Shown piece after piece: positions 6,747 through 15,326 of a DNA stretch of 46,058 nt. The stretch is taken from positions 1 to 46,058 of the forward strand of contig JAMLID010000027.1 in NCBI GenBank assembly GCA_023954355.1. Reading direction: 5' to 3'. Source of the stretch: Oligoflexia bacterium (GTDB lineage: Bacteria > Bdellovibrionota > UBA1018 > CAIPTA01). Under the pieces are notes generated by a model. It worked only from the letters and a program-made list of their open reading frames with translations, was not told the origin of the DNA and did no database searches. Both the position numbers and the translations under genes were made by a program. Each line of letters starts with the position of its first letter. Position 1 is the first letter of the stretch.

Positions 6747-8151
6747 ATTTTTTCTGATCTAAGTTTAATGAAGCTTTGGCAGGAAACTTTTCATCCAAAG
6801 CCTTGATGGCTTCTTTAAAATCTAAAAGTGGTGTTTGGATTTCTATTTCCTCTGATCCTAACTGTAAAATAGCTCTTCCTGGAATGTTTGGAAGTTTAGT
6901 TGCTTTGCCATTTCCTAAAACGGCAAGGCTACCGCCATGATCATGGATTCTAAAACAAACGGTGGCTGGTAAATTGGATTTTACTTGTGGATCAATTGCT
7001 TGTCTATCTGGTCTTTGAGTTCCAAGTATTACATGAATTCCAGCAAATCTTCCAAGCCTTGTTATGCTACTAATTGCTTCTCTAATTTCATGAGTCGAAC
7101 TAGAGTTCTTTTTTCCTATAAGAAAAATCTCTGCACATTCATCAATGACAACAAATATTCTCCTACCTAAAATATGGCTCAATCGCTCTTCGTTTGACAT
7201 TTTTTTGTATTCTATAGAGTCAAAAAAATCTTCGATTTTCGTAAGCTTTCTAGCCTTTAAGGCATTGGCACGTTCTTTTAGGTTTCCATTAATGCTGTTA
7301 AGGCATTTTATAACGCCATTAGGTTCCATAATAACTTGAGTTTTGGGAAATTTTTCAAAAATACTAAATTCAACGCCGCCTTTTAAGTCTACTAAGTAAA
7401 ATTCTGATTCTGGCTGATTATATTTGATGGTAGTAATTAACTGTCTCATGAAGGCAGATTTTCCACCGCCAGTTTCTCCAGCAATCAATAGGTGTGGTGT
7501 TTTACTAAAATCATATAAATATTCACGGGCGCGATCTCGTCCAAGTAAAAAGTTGTATCTATTAAAACGATCCATTTGATCAATGGACATTTTTCTTGGC
7601 ATTGGTTCGTAAGAGAAGATTATTTCTATAATACCTTTTTCCTGGATCTGTTTAATTTCATCTATAAAAATGTGCATATTGGCTTCTAGACGATTTCTTT
7701 TGCCCTCCCAATCACTTAGCGGAAAACCTCCATTTGTTACTTTTAAAATCATGGTTTTTTCTAAAAGATTTTCTAAAAGTAAAAATCTTGGATATGAGCC
7801 AAGGCTATTTTTTAGGCCAACTAAATCAAAAACTTCTATCAAGCTTTTGTGAAATCTCTTTTTCTGAAAAGAGACTGCTATGCCAAATAGCAAAATGGGC
7901 AGCCACACTAAAAAATGTGCATAAATTTTAAAAAATATACCTGATGGATAAAGGGACAATACTTGAAACTTTTTGAAAAGGTAAATGTCACATTCGAATA
8001 AGACAAAAATGCCAATAATAAAGCTAGTCCAGAGTGAAAAATATAGCTTTTTATCTCTTCTTAAAAATCCATTAAATATTTCTATAAAAATTTTCAAAAG
8101 TTCATTTAAAAATTTTAAAATCATATCTAGTTTAAATGAACTATTATTCAT
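6706..8151 (-). CDS. FtsK/SpoIIIE-type DNA translocase (coupling protein)
   Basis: 481 aa from ATG 8151, whose start overlaps the virB10 stop (ATGAATAA). Two N-terminal membrane segments (~35-60 and ~70-95) precede the motor domain. That has Walker A GETGGGKSAF near residue 225, Walker B IFVVIDECAEIF near 333, and the FtsK-type GTQRPDRQAIDPQVKSN motif near 380. No gamma domain is present. FtsK-type coupling proteins (TcpA or Tn916-type) usually serve Gram-positive conjugation; pairing with a Gram-negative VirB channel is unusual. It presumably delivers DNA to VirB4/VirB10. Confidence 0.9.
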   Translation of the reverse strand: MNNSSFKLDMILKFLNELLKIFIEIFNGFLRRDKKLYFSLWTSFIIGIFVLFECDIYLFKKFQVLSLYPSGIFFKIYAHFLVWLPILLFGIAVSFQKKRFHKSLIEVFDLVGLKNSLGSYPRFLLLENLLEKTMILKVTNGGFPLSDWEGKRNRLEANMHIFIDEIKQIQEKGIIEIIFSYEPMPRKMSIDQMDRFNRYNFLLGRDRAREYLYDFSKTPHLLIAGETGGGKSAFMRQLITTIKYNQPESEFYLVDLKGGVEFSIFEKFPKTQVIMEPNGVIKCLNSINGNLKERANALKARKLTKIEDFFDSIEYKKMSNEERLSHILGRRIFVVIDECAEIFLIGKKNSSSTHEIREAISSITRLGRFAGIHVILGTQRPDRQAIDPQVKSNLPATVCFRIHDHGGSLAVLGNGKATKLPNIPGRAILQLGSEEIEIQTPLLDFKEAIKALDEKFPAKASLNLDQKKYEEEKAIKSDIII

Positions 8152-8965
8152 TTTTATTCCCATCAAATGTAATAGTGAAAACGGTTCCTTTTTTTACTTC
8201 TATTGTGGGCTGACGATTTTTTATTTCTTCCATTGAGGATTTGGCTTGCTCTGTTGCGGCCTGAGAAAGGCCACTTAGAGCTGCATCTTTAGCTCTTGGT
8301 TGCCCACTATAATCTTGGAAACCTAGTGCCATACCAGAAATAAAATTAAGTCCCGCACTTGCGGCTATCTTCAAACTGATATCGCCAACTCTAGAGCCAT
8401 TTAATCCTAAAATACTATCTTTCCCATCAAATGCCTGTGCTGAAATTCCTACTACCTTCCCATCCTTTAAAATAGCTTTTTTAAACTCTATATATAATCT
8501 ATCTTCGCTTGATCTACCGTAGCCTAAAATTTGTGTATCAGAAGGAAAGATAGTTGTTCCAGATGCTCTTAACGACTCTATGATTTTTGCTTTAATAAGC
8601 CCATTTGTTCCCCCAGAAAGAAGAACGGCTTTTGTCTCTACACCTGGAGGAATTTCCAAATTATTTGAAAAATTAAGAATTTTAATAGGGCGCGAAGTGT
8701 TTTTGATAATCTTATTGGCAGGTGCCAGCTTTTCTTTTTTTAAAATTAAAGACGGTATGTTGAATGTTTTATTTTCTTGTTTAGTTGTTAGCGGAATGGA
8801 TTTACTTATGTATTTATTTTTACGGTTCGACGGTGAAATAAAAAGTACAAAACTTAGTGCGACACAAGAGGTTATTAAAAACCAAAATTTATGTTTTTTT
8901 ACACTTCTTCCTATTTTTTGAACAGATTCGTCAAAAGAGCGTCTACCAAAAGATCTATTTTTCAT
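8144..8965 (-). CDS. virB10: VirB10/TrbI-like core-channel protein
   Basis: 273 aa. It has a basic cytoplasmic N-terminus, one membrane span (~29-45), a proline-poor linker and a C-terminal TrbI/VirB10 domain starting near residue 105. That domain shows IPPGVETKAVLLSG, IFPSDTQILG, RLYIEFKKAIL and the late KKGTVFTITF strand, which match family landmarks. VirB10 spans both membranes and gates the conjugation channel. It is shorter than typical VirB10 (~380 aa), mainly in the linker. The start overlaps virB9 by 11 nt. Confidence 0.85.
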   Translation of the reverse strand: MKNRSFGRRSFDESVQKIGRSVKKHKFWFLITSCVALSFVLFISPSNRKNKYISKSIPLTTKQENKTFNIPSLILKKEKLAPANKIIKNTSRPIKILNFSNNLEIPPGVETKAVLLSGGTNGLIKAKIIESLRASGTTIFPSDTQILGYGRSSEDRLYIEFKKAILKDGKVVGISAQAFDGKDSILGLNGSRVGDISLKIAASAGLNFISGMALGFQDYSGQPRAKDAALSGLSQAATEQAKSSMEEIKNRQPTIEVKKGTVFTITFDGNKNE

Positions 8966-9314
8966 ATTTGACCTCTATAGATGTATCTTTTTTATCTCTT
9001 ACAAAAAGACTCTCGTCTCCTTTAAGACTTGAGATAAGATGAAAAAAACAACGACGATTCTCTAAATAAACAATTAGATTAGTATTCGCTCCGGTTTTAA
9101 TAGATTTAATCACGAGATCGTTTTGAATACATTTTATATCAAACCCACTTTCTCCAGGAATTGCGTCTTTTGGTGGGCTAAGAAAATTGAGAGTAAGCAC
9201 TCGATTCATCTGTACACGAACAACTTGAGATTTGGTTTCATCGCAAGAAATCTTTTTACCAATTTCAGCTTTAGAGATTATTGGAAAAAGAATTAGTAAA
9301 ATATAGTTAGTCAT
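8955..9314 (-). CDS. Short VirB9-like protein (N-terminal domain only)
   Basis: 119 aa with a signal peptide (MTNYILLILFPIISKA). The mature part is beta-rich, with VVRVQMNRVLTLNFLSPPKDAI and NLIVYLENRRCFFHLI strands like the N-terminal domain of VirB9/TrbG. Position between virB8 and virB10 supports this. Normal VirB9 is ~250-290 aa; the C-terminal domain that contacts VirB7 and the outer membrane is absent. The identification is positional plus weak similarity. It overlaps virB8 by 8 nt. Confidence 0.6.
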   Translation of the reverse strand: MTNYILLILFPIISKAEIGKKISCDETKSQVVRVQMNRVLTLNFLSPPKDAIPGESGFDIKCIQNDLVIKSIKTGANTNLIVYLENRRCFFHLISSLKGDESLFVRDKKDTSIEVKYEK

Positions 9315-9846
9315 TTTTTACCTCTTTTATTTGTTCTACTACTGTGAGAATAAGGCCGTAGGGATTAGTTATGCTTCTAGGTTTAGAAGCTATTTGTACG
9401 ACTAATATAGTTGATATGGCAGATCTAGCTTTTTGAATGGCAATTAATCGATCTGCCTCAATGATAAATTTATTATCTTTTGCTTTTATAACTCGAATTA
9501 TTAGGCGTTGATCAACTCCACCACGATTTAATTCATTTTGCTCTTTAGTGCGTGCAGCTAATAAATCATTAGCCAAAAATGAGGCTGGATCTCGTTCTAT
9601 GATAGAATCAAAGCGAAGGGAGAGAGCAGTTTTAATAAAACTCTCAATTTCTGCTTGTGTTTGATTGTTGCTATTTGCTTTTACAAGCGTTGTTTCGCAG
9701 GCTCTTTCGATTAATATTGCTTCTTTAGAAAAGTCTAATGCAAGCAAAATGGCAAATATTAATGAAATTACAGATAGCGATATAGTGGCTATTTTTAAAC
9801 TAGAGTCTTCTATTATTTCCCTTATTTTGTTTTGCAAGAAATGCAT
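9307..9846 (-). CDS. virB8: VirB8-like inner-membrane protein
   Basis: 179 aa. One N-terminal transmembrane helix (~18-42) is followed by a periplasmic alpha/beta domain (FIKTALSLRFDSIIERDP..., RLIIRVIKAKDNKFIIEADRLI, LILTVVEQIKEV), the NTF2-like pattern of VirB8/TraE-type proteins. VirB8 nucleates assembly of the mating channel and binds VirB9 and VirB10. Length is slightly under the usual ~220 aa. It overlaps virB6 by 47 nt, an unusually long overlap, so its translation probably depends on virB6. Confidence 0.7.
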   Translation of the reverse strand: MHFLQNKIREIIEDSSLKIATISLSVISLIFAILLALDFSKEAILIERACETTLVKANSNNQTQAEIESFIKTALSLRFDSIIERDPASFLANDLLAARTKEQNELNRGGVDQRLIIRVIKAKDNKFIIEADRLIAIQKARSAISTILVVQIASKPRSITNPYGLILTVVEQIKEVKND

Positions 9847-10804
9847 CTCTTACCTCCTTATAGTTTTTTGGTGTTATGGGAGTGTATTGTCTGTCTTTTG
9901 AGTTTTGGCTTAAACCAGGGGCTGATTTTCTTATGCTATGATTTGTTAGTTGCGATCTTGTAAAGCTTCTACCTTTACTTAAAGCATATCCTCCAACTTT
10001 TCTTGCTGAATTTAGTGCAGCTGATTTAGTTTTTAATAGTGCTGTTTGCGGAGTAAGGGAGGCGGCTCCCATAATCGCCCCTTGGGTTTCTGTTGCCAGA
10101 TTACTAAAGCCAGAAAATATAGCTTTTACGACTTTAGGTGTCATTAAAATAGAAATCATGAGCATAAGATTTAAAACTATACTTGTAAGCCAGTTTGCGG
10201 GTGAGTGAGGATTGTTGATATCTGAAACTGCTGTACTCCAAAGTAGTGCCGACATACACGCCCAAACGATTTTCCACATACTTATTTCTAAAATGCTACG
10301 AAACATGGCTGTCGTAGCCCCAGCTGTTTGAGGAAAGATATATAGAGATAAAATTAATGGGCTAAAAACATAAATCAAAGTCCAGCAAAAAAGAAATGCA
10401 GCTTCTGCAAAATAAACAGTCACATAAAGACAAAGAAATGAAAGAAAAGATAACAAAATAGTTATAGTGTTTCTCAAAGATGTCCAAGAAAAAGAGAATT
10501 CTTTTAATTTTTCACCAAGACGACTTAATACGAGCTTAAAGTTATTCAAATCACCAATTTCCGCAGAAATTGAATCAGTAGTATCCGCAATAAAATTCAT
10601 TATATGGGGTAAGCTAATGAGCAGAAACGTTGCAATAAGAGCGCGACCTATAAGGATATTAAATCCAGGCGTTTCTCCTATGGGTAGTTTTAAAAATTCT
10701 ATAACTATAGCAATTAAGAAAAAGCTAAGTAAAAGTGTAAAAAAAGCGTTTTGAAATATAGCGTGAAGCTTTTGAGCTTCAAGAGATAAGAAATTTAAAT
10801 CCAT
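9800..10804 (-). CDS. virB6: VirB6/TrbL-like polytopic membrane protein
   Basis: 334 aa with about six hydrophobic helices between residues ~15 and 235, including the TrbL/VirB6-type core (AEAAFLFCWTLIYVFSPLILSLYIFP and ISMWKIVWACMSALLW). A polar basic tail of ~90 residues follows. VirB6 forms part of the inner-membrane DNA passage. The start ATG and the virB5 stop share one base (TAATG), indicating coupled translation. Confidence 0.85.
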   Translation of the reverse strand: MDLNFLSLEAQKLHAIFQNAFFTLLLSFFLIAIVIEFLKLPIGETPGFNILIGRALIATFLLISLPHIMNFIADTTDSISAEIGDLNNFKLVLSRLGEKLKEFSFSWTSLRNTITILLSFLSFLCLYVTVYFAEAAFLFCWTLIYVFSPLILSLYIFPQTAGATTAMFRSILEISMWKIVWACMSALLWSTAVSDINNPHSPANWLTSIVLNLMLMISILMTPKVVKAIFSGFSNLATETQGAIMGAASLTPQTALLKTKSAALNSARKVGGYALSKGRSFTRSQLTNHSIRKSAPGLSQNSKDRQYTPITPKNYKEVRDAFLAKQNKGNNRRL

Positions 10805-11481
10805 TAAAACCTCGGACGTTGAAAGGAAGGGCTTGAGGCTTTAAGAGAATTTGCAATATCTGATGCGCTTTCAAGGTATTGCTCTGTTTGATTCTTTTCT
10901 ATTTTATTAGATTGGGCAGCTTTTTGAGCTTCAAGTTTTAAGAGAGTTCCTTGCGCACGAAGTTGTTGATTTAAAACATGTAGCATTACGCCTAGAGATT
11001 GCGCTGTAAGCTTTGCAGCGCCTCCAGGTGAAACAGAATGAGAATAACTTTTTATATCTTCGCCAATTTTATCAATACTTTTCGTGTATTCATAAATGCT
11101 ATTGTTCATTAATATGGCTTCTGCAATAGCTGTATCGACACTTTTTTGTGCAGCTGCATCTGGTGAATCAACTATGACTCCAAAAATGGTGTTAAACTTT
11201 TTTAAAATATCTTCTATATTTTTTAATTCCCCATACATACCAGGGTCTATATATGGGCTTATTGTATGAATCATTCTGAGAGAATCATTTATTCCTCTAT
11301 GCACATCTTTTAGAAGATCTAAATTATCTTTATTATTTGATAAGATTTTTTGTAGTTCTATGAGTTGCTTTATGTTTTGAGCAAGAATTTGCGTTAAAAC
11401 TACTACATCACCTCCAAATAGGTCGGCTCGTGCTGTAGTAGAAAATAAAAGTGAAATAAGAATAATAAAAATCTTTTTAAT
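10804..11481 (-). CDS. VirB5-like exported protein with probable AUU start codon
   Basis: 225 aa if translation starts at ATT 11481. The first canonical start in frame is a GTG at 11304, which would lose the signal peptide. Upstream of that GTG the frame stays open and reads IKKIFIILISLLFSTTARA-D, a clear Sec signal peptide. A strong GGAG (complement of 11488-11491) lies 6 nt before the ATT. No ATG, GTG or TTG exists between the in-frame virB4 stop and this point. The mature protein is helical (LTQILAQNIKQLIELQKIL..., LNQQLRAQGTLLKLEAQKA) like VirB5/TrbJ pilus-tip proteins. It sits between virB4 and virB6 as in TrbE-J-L arrangements. Confidence 0.75.
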   Translation of the reverse strand: MKKIFIILISLLFSTTARADLFGGDVVVLTQILAQNIKQLIELQKILSNNKDNLDLLKDVHRGINDSLRMIHTISPYIDPGMYGELKNIEDILKKFNTIFGVIVDSPDAAAQKSVDTAIAEAILMNNSIYEYTKSIDKIGEDIKSYSHSVSPGGAAKLTAQSLGVMLHVLNQQLRAQGTLLKLEAQKAAQSNKIEKNQTEQYLESASDIANSLKASSPSFQRPRF

Positions 11482-11495
11482 AAAATGCTCCTTTT

Positions 11496-13847
11496 TTAAA
11501 AATTAGCGCCTTGTGGATATTTTTCTGATAGATGTTTGAGAAGGTCGTAATTAGAGAGGTTTGTAGCCTCTTGCTCTTTTTTTAGTAAAATATAATCTTG
11601 TGGATCAGTGGTGGCTAACCAGTATTCTAGTGGGGTAGATTCGATAGATACGACACTCTTTTTATCTTCACACATTAAATAACTTTGAGAATACTCTCCT
11701 TTTTTTTGTGCTAAGTTTTGTATAAGAAAAACTTCTCTCTCATTTAGACGAAGTACATCTGCTAACCTCTTAAAATCAGCACCAGATTGTTTTAAAATCC
11801 ATTTAATAGAAGCATTGGGTAATATAGCTGTTGCAGCTTTTGAATTTGCAAAATCGTCCATATTTTGTGAAATAGCGATTGCAGAGGCGTAGTTTTTACG
11901 AAAAGTCCTAAAAACCTCTCCAACGAACTGGCTACCTGCATCGCTTTCTAAAAGTTTCCAACACTCATCAAAAACTAAAAACTTCATTTCTGTTGGATCT
12001 TTTTGAACTTCTCTCCAAACTAAATCAGTAATTGTATATAAAATAGCCGCTTGTAATTCAGGGTGTGACTCCAATCCCTTAAGATCAAAACATACAATGC
12101 GTTTTTCTAGATTTATGTTAGTGTCGCAGTCAAGAAGCTTTCCATACGGCGATTTATTGCTCCATAGAGATAAGATTTTTCCAATTTTTCTTACTTCATC
12201 AAGTTCTGATTGAAGAAGATTCTCTTTTAGGTCTGATATTTTAGGATTTTTTCTTTCTTTGTAAATATTTTGAATGGCATTTTCTATTTCTGACTTTTCA
12301 AGTTTAGCTAAAGATTTTTTGTCATCTTCTTTAGTCATAATTTGTACTAAGGTTGTAAGAAATATGATTTTTTCATCATTTACGGCACCTTCGATATCAA
12401 ATGGATTCATCGTGATTCCCTTTGATAGGGAAAGTGGAATATATTGACCGTTTAGTTGCTCACATATCTTTTTATAAGAGCCACCAATATCTAAAATAAA
12501 TATTTTAGGATTCTGGGCTAGCATTTGTCCCATCATCAAATTTGTTAAATAACTTTTTCCTGAGCCTGAGCCACCTGATATGACTTGGTTGGCATTGGTT
12601 AGGTTTGGTGAAAATGGGTCAAAACTAAATAGCGATCCATTTTGGTTTCGCAATAAAATCGACGGTTTTGAAAATCCATTCCACAACCCAAACAAAGGAA
12701 TAAGATCTGCAAGATTAGAAGACTTTAAACGCTTAGAGCGCTCTTTACATCTGGCATTTGGGATAGATGATGCTGCAAAAATGTCAAATGCGGCATAGCT
12801 TTCTACAAAACCTTCTGAACCTGAAAGCTCGCGTATTACCTGTAGTACATGATTAACCTGAGAGTCGAGTTCTTCATTGCTTTCAGAGCGTAGTATAATT
12901 GACAGTGATACAGAGAATATCTTTTCCCCATTTTTAACAACATCATTTAATAAATCTTCTACGTCTTGTAATTTTGCCTCACTTTCTAAATCAGATACTC
13001 CTTTTTTTCCGTTTACCAATGCGTAGGCCATACGTCGATTTAGCTTTAGCCATTCAATTTCTTTATTTTGATCTGGTATATGAATAGAAAGCTCTACTTT
13101 AGACGAAAAAGGAAGATTCATTAAACTTTGAGCCATTCCAGCATAAGTTATTTCTGGCAAAACCTTTAGTGTGATTACTCGATGATTTGTACTATTTAAC
13201 CTAAATCCCTTAATCTCTTTTACCATGTCAGATAGAAGCACTCGGTCTCTTATATCTCTTTCGTCAATTGTGCTTAAAGGGATTGGATAGTTTGGGTTCC
13301 AGGTATCAAAAATTAACTCAGCCGTTTCAACGGGAGATAATAATTTTGGCTTTAGATCAGCGTAGGAAAGGTTTTGCTCTATATCAGTTAAAAGTAATTT
13401 TGCTTTTTCTAAAGATTTTTTAAAGTCTGTCTCGATTTCTTTAGAATTCTGGAAAAGAGTAATCTTTTTCTTTGAAGAAATGGTGCGAAAAAAAACAAAA
13501 TTCCTTTGTATAGGCAAAAGTCCAAAATCTGCCATTTTATCTAAACGACTAATTCTTGCTTCTGCTAGGCTTTTTACTAACCCTTCAGAGTTTTTAGCCA
13601 TTGATAAGTGTTCATTTAATTTATTTTTATTTTCTTTTTCAATGATCTGAACAAACTGCACATCTATATTTTGAGGAAGGCTTCCCAGAAATGTATGTAT
13701 TTGGTTTTTAATTTGATTTAGAACATCGTCTGTTGCGGAAGAAACATCTTTTTGTAAAAATTCAAAGCCAAAACCTAAAGAGCTATCTTTAAAAACAGTA
13801 ATTTCTTTTTCAAAGCCCCAAACTTCAAGCTTATCTACTAGATTCAT
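11496..13847 (-). CDS. virB4: VirB4 ATPase of the type IV secretion system
   Basis: 783 aa, the family's normal length. The N-terminal ~400 residues are the CagE/TrbE/VirB domain. The C-terminal ATPase has Walker A GGSGSGKSYLTN near residue 430, Walker B FLVFDECWKLLE near 625, and the FRKNYASAIAISQNMDDF segment typical of VirB4. It energises pilus assembly and substrate transfer at the inner membrane. It is the firmest marker that this is a conjugative T4SS. The start overlaps virB3 by 17 nt. Confidence 0.97.
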   Translation of the reverse strand: MNLVDKLEVWGFEKEITVFKDSSLGFGFEFLQKDVSSATDDVLNQIKNQIHTFLGSLPQNIDVQFVQIIEKENKNKLNEHLSMAKNSEGLVKSLAEARISRLDKMADFGLLPIQRNFVFFRTISSKKKITLFQNSKEIETDFKKSLEKAKLLLTDIEQNLSYADLKPKLLSPVETAELIFDTWNPNYPIPLSTIDERDIRDRVLLSDMVKEIKGFRLNSTNHRVITLKVLPEITYAGMAQSLMNLPFSSKVELSIHIPDQNKEIEWLKLNRRMAYALVNGKKGVSDLESEAKLQDVEDLLNDVVKNGEKIFSVSLSIILRSESNEELDSQVNHVLQVIRELSGSEGFVESYAAFDIFAASSIPNARCKERSKRLKSSNLADLIPLFGLWNGFSKPSILLRNQNGSLFSFDPFSPNLTNANQVISGGSGSGKSYLTNLMMGQMLAQNPKIFILDIGGSYKKICEQLNGQYIPLSLSKGITMNPFDIEGAVNDEKIIFLTTLVQIMTKEDDKKSLAKLEKSEIENAIQNIYKERKNPKISDLKENLLQSELDEVRKIGKILSLWSNKSPYGKLLDCDTNINLEKRIVCFDLKGLESHPELQAAILYTITDLVWREVQKDPTEMKFLVFDECWKLLESDAGSQFVGEVFRTFRKNYASAIAISQNMDDFANSKAATAILPNASIKWILKQSGADFKRLADVLRLNEREVFLIQNLAQKKGEYSQSYLMCEDKKSVVSIESTPLEYWLATTDPQDYILLKKEQEATNLSNYDLLKHLSEKYPQGANF

Positions 13848-14136
13848 TTTTACCTCTATTCAGAGAGCCTGAATTAAAACAGGATAGATATTTTGGGCTA
13901 AGATAAAATTTTATCAAATGATTGAGATAGTTTTCAGGTTTTCCTCGTTTAGTTAAAATGAGCGTAATGGCTAAAATGATAGTAGGAGTGTATACAAAGT
14001 ATATCTTTAGTATTCCGCTAAAGCAGATATTTAAAAGAGTGCAAAAAGTCACAATCAGAAAAATATCTGTAATTTCTAACCATAGAATAAGTGACTTTTT
14101 ATCTAAGCTCCTGCTAACTTTTGTCTGATCAATCAT
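13831..14136 (-). CDS. virB3: VirB3-like membrane protein
   Basis: 101 aa with two adjacent hydrophobic helices (~20-40 and ~42-62), then a basic segment (TKRGKPENYLNHLIKFYLSPKYL). The end of this segment (a P.YL-type tail) resembles VirB3/TrbD/TraL proteins. It sits directly before virB4, overlapping it by 17 nt, which is the canonical VirB3-VirB4 order. VirB3 partners VirB4 at the inner membrane. Confidence 0.8.
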   Translation of the reverse strand: MIDQTKVSRSLDKKSLILWLEITDIFLIVTFCTLLNICFSGILKIYFVYTPTIILAITLILTKRGKPENYLNHLIKFYLSPKYLSCFNSGSLNRGKNESSR

Positions 14137-14190
14137 AAATAATTCCTTGCTTATTGAAGATTAAGTTCTGTAATTTCGGCTTTTAAATAT

Positions 14191-14469
14191 TTAATGAACA
14201 ATACTTCTGATTAAAGTAACGATAGATTCTGCCCCAAAAGAAAGTACAGCACCTGTAATGGCAGCTCCTAAATATGACCGAGCATTCGGTGAGCCAGTTA
14301 AATATGCAAGTCCCGAAAAAAGAAGAGCAAGCACACTAAGAAGCGGTAAAATCGTACCAAGTAGCTTTTGTTGAAGAGCAAGCATAGATGATTCAACCGA
14401 TGCGTAACTAAATTCTGGAATGATCAGTAATACGATAAAAATTAAAAAAAACGATAAAAATACTTTCAT
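14191..14469 (-). CDS. virB2: VirB2/TrbC-like pilin
   Basis: 92 aa. A signal peptide (MKVFLSFFLIFIVLLIIPEFSYA) is followed by two hydrophobic helices (GTILPLLSVLALLFSGLAYL and YLGAAITGAVLSFGAESIVTLI) separated by a polar loop, the standard topology of T4SS pilins. A strong AGGAG precedes ATG 14469. It lies directly upstream of virB3. It would be the conjugative pilus subunit. Confidence 0.85.
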   Translation of the reverse strand: MKVFLSFFLIFIVLLIIPEFSYASVESSMLALQQKLLGTILPLLSVLALLFSGLAYLTGSPNARSYLGAAITGAVLSFGAESIVTLIRSIVH

Positions 14470-14502
14470 AGTTCTCCTGTATAAATAAATTTATAAATGT
14501 GG

Positions 14503-14832
14503 CTATTCTTTTGGGAAGAGGCTCATATACATATGTGATCCAAGATCAGGAAATCTTAAATAAAGATGAGTGCGTACATGATCCAGTAGTTTTCCATAAC
14601 CAACGGGGTTTTGGAAAAGTTCTGATCCATCCTCTTTTACAATCATTTTTGAAAATATGGTAAACCCTATATCTTTATTCTTTGTAAGGTAATAAGTGAT
14701 TCCAGGGAAAAGCATTAGATTTAATTTGTAGTATTTTTGACAGTTACTCTTGAATGCGTAACCACATATGCGAAGTTGGCTAAGCTCCTTATTTATTTCC
14801 CTTCCTCTATATATTTCATGTTTTGTGTGCAT
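14503..14832 (-). CDS. Unidentified 109-aa transfer-operon protein
   Basis: I start it at ATG 14832, which has AGGAG 6 nt upstream, rather than at the in-frame start at 14889 inside traR. The protein MHTKHEIYRGREI... is soluble, with no signal peptide. It has aromatic- and basic-rich stretches (CQKYYKLNLMLFPGITYYL, DHVRTHLYLRFPDLGSHMYM). I recognise no family. It sits one base after traR and just before the pilin gene, so it is presumably co-expressed with transfer. Confidence 0.7.
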   Translation of the reverse strand: MHTKHEIYRGREINKELSQLRICGYAFKSNCQKYYKLNLMLFPGITYYLTKNKDIGFTIFSKMIVKEDGSELFQNPVGYGKLLDHVRTHLYLRFPDLGSHMYMSLFPKE

Positions 14833-14833
14833 T

Positions 14834-15175
14834 TTAACTCCTATTTTGACTCTGACACTGAATGCAAAAAGCAGCTGTTGGGATTGCAAATAGGCGTTTA
14901 ATAGGAATTTGACTGGTGCATCTTATGCATTTTCCAAAATTACCGTTTTCCATTCTACGTAAAGCAGATTGAATTTCACGTAATTGCGTAGTGCTTTTCT
15001 GATGTAAACTTGCCTCAGTTCTAAACTCTATTAACCTAGCTACTAAATCTATTTCGTTTTTGCAGTCGTCTCTCTCTAGTGGTGTTAAGAAAGGTTTTTT
15101 CCACTCTCTTAATTGTGATTCTAATTTATTCTTTAATTCTTGCTTTAAGTGACTGAGAGCTTTAGCCTCAGTCAC
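14834..15175 (-). CDS. TraR/DksA-family zinc-finger transcription factor
   Basis: 113 aa. An N-terminal helical hairpin (~1-75) precedes the C4 finger C-I-R-C ... F-C-I-Q-C with the preceding RRMENGNFGKC, the DksA/TraR signature. It starts with GTG overlapping the lipoprotein stop by one base (TAGTG). TraR-type proteins on conjugative elements bind the RNA polymerase secondary channel and shift host transcription without ppGpp. Here it would be made early in the transfer operon. DksA is usually ~150 aa and F-plasmid TraR ~73, so this is intermediate. Confidence 0.85.
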   Translation of the reverse strand: MTEAKALSHLKQELKNKLESQLREWKKPFLTPLERDDCKNEIDLVARLIEFRTEASLHQKSTTQLREIQSALRRMENGNFGKCIRCTSQIPIKRLFAIPTAAFCIQCQSQNRS

Positions 15176-15318
15176 TATATACGCTCCAACGAAAATCTAT
15201 TCATTTGATGCTCATTTCTTTGTTCTTTATTTTCTTCTATCTCTTGTGGACTTAGTTTTGTGCATGTACACGACTGAAAAGTGCATACCGCGATAATTAA
15301 TATGGTTAAAAATTTCAT
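15175..15318 (-). CDS. Small lipoprotein, VirB7 candidate
   Basis: 47 aa from ATG 15318, which has AGGAGG 5 nt upstream; a longer start at 15360 would be within the preceding gene. Lipoprotein signal MKFLTILIIAVCTFQSC (lipobox FQSC). The mature peptide of ~31 residues is charged (Glu/Asn/Gln rich). VirB7 proteins are similarly tiny lipoproteins that stabilise VirB9. Membership is inferred from size, lipobox and position only. Confidence 0.7.
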   Translation of the reverse strand: MKFLTILIIAVCTFQSCTCTKLSPQEIEENKEQRNEHQMNRFSLERI

Positions 15319-15326
15319 TTTTCCTC

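Noticed and set aside
7090..7103. GAGTCGAAC string resembling the attachment arm
   Set aside because: Internal to the FtsK-type gene, short match only.
8857..9042. Plus-strand open frames across the VirB region
   Set aside because: They are shadows of minus-strand genes with AT-rich codons; no SD or domain supports them.
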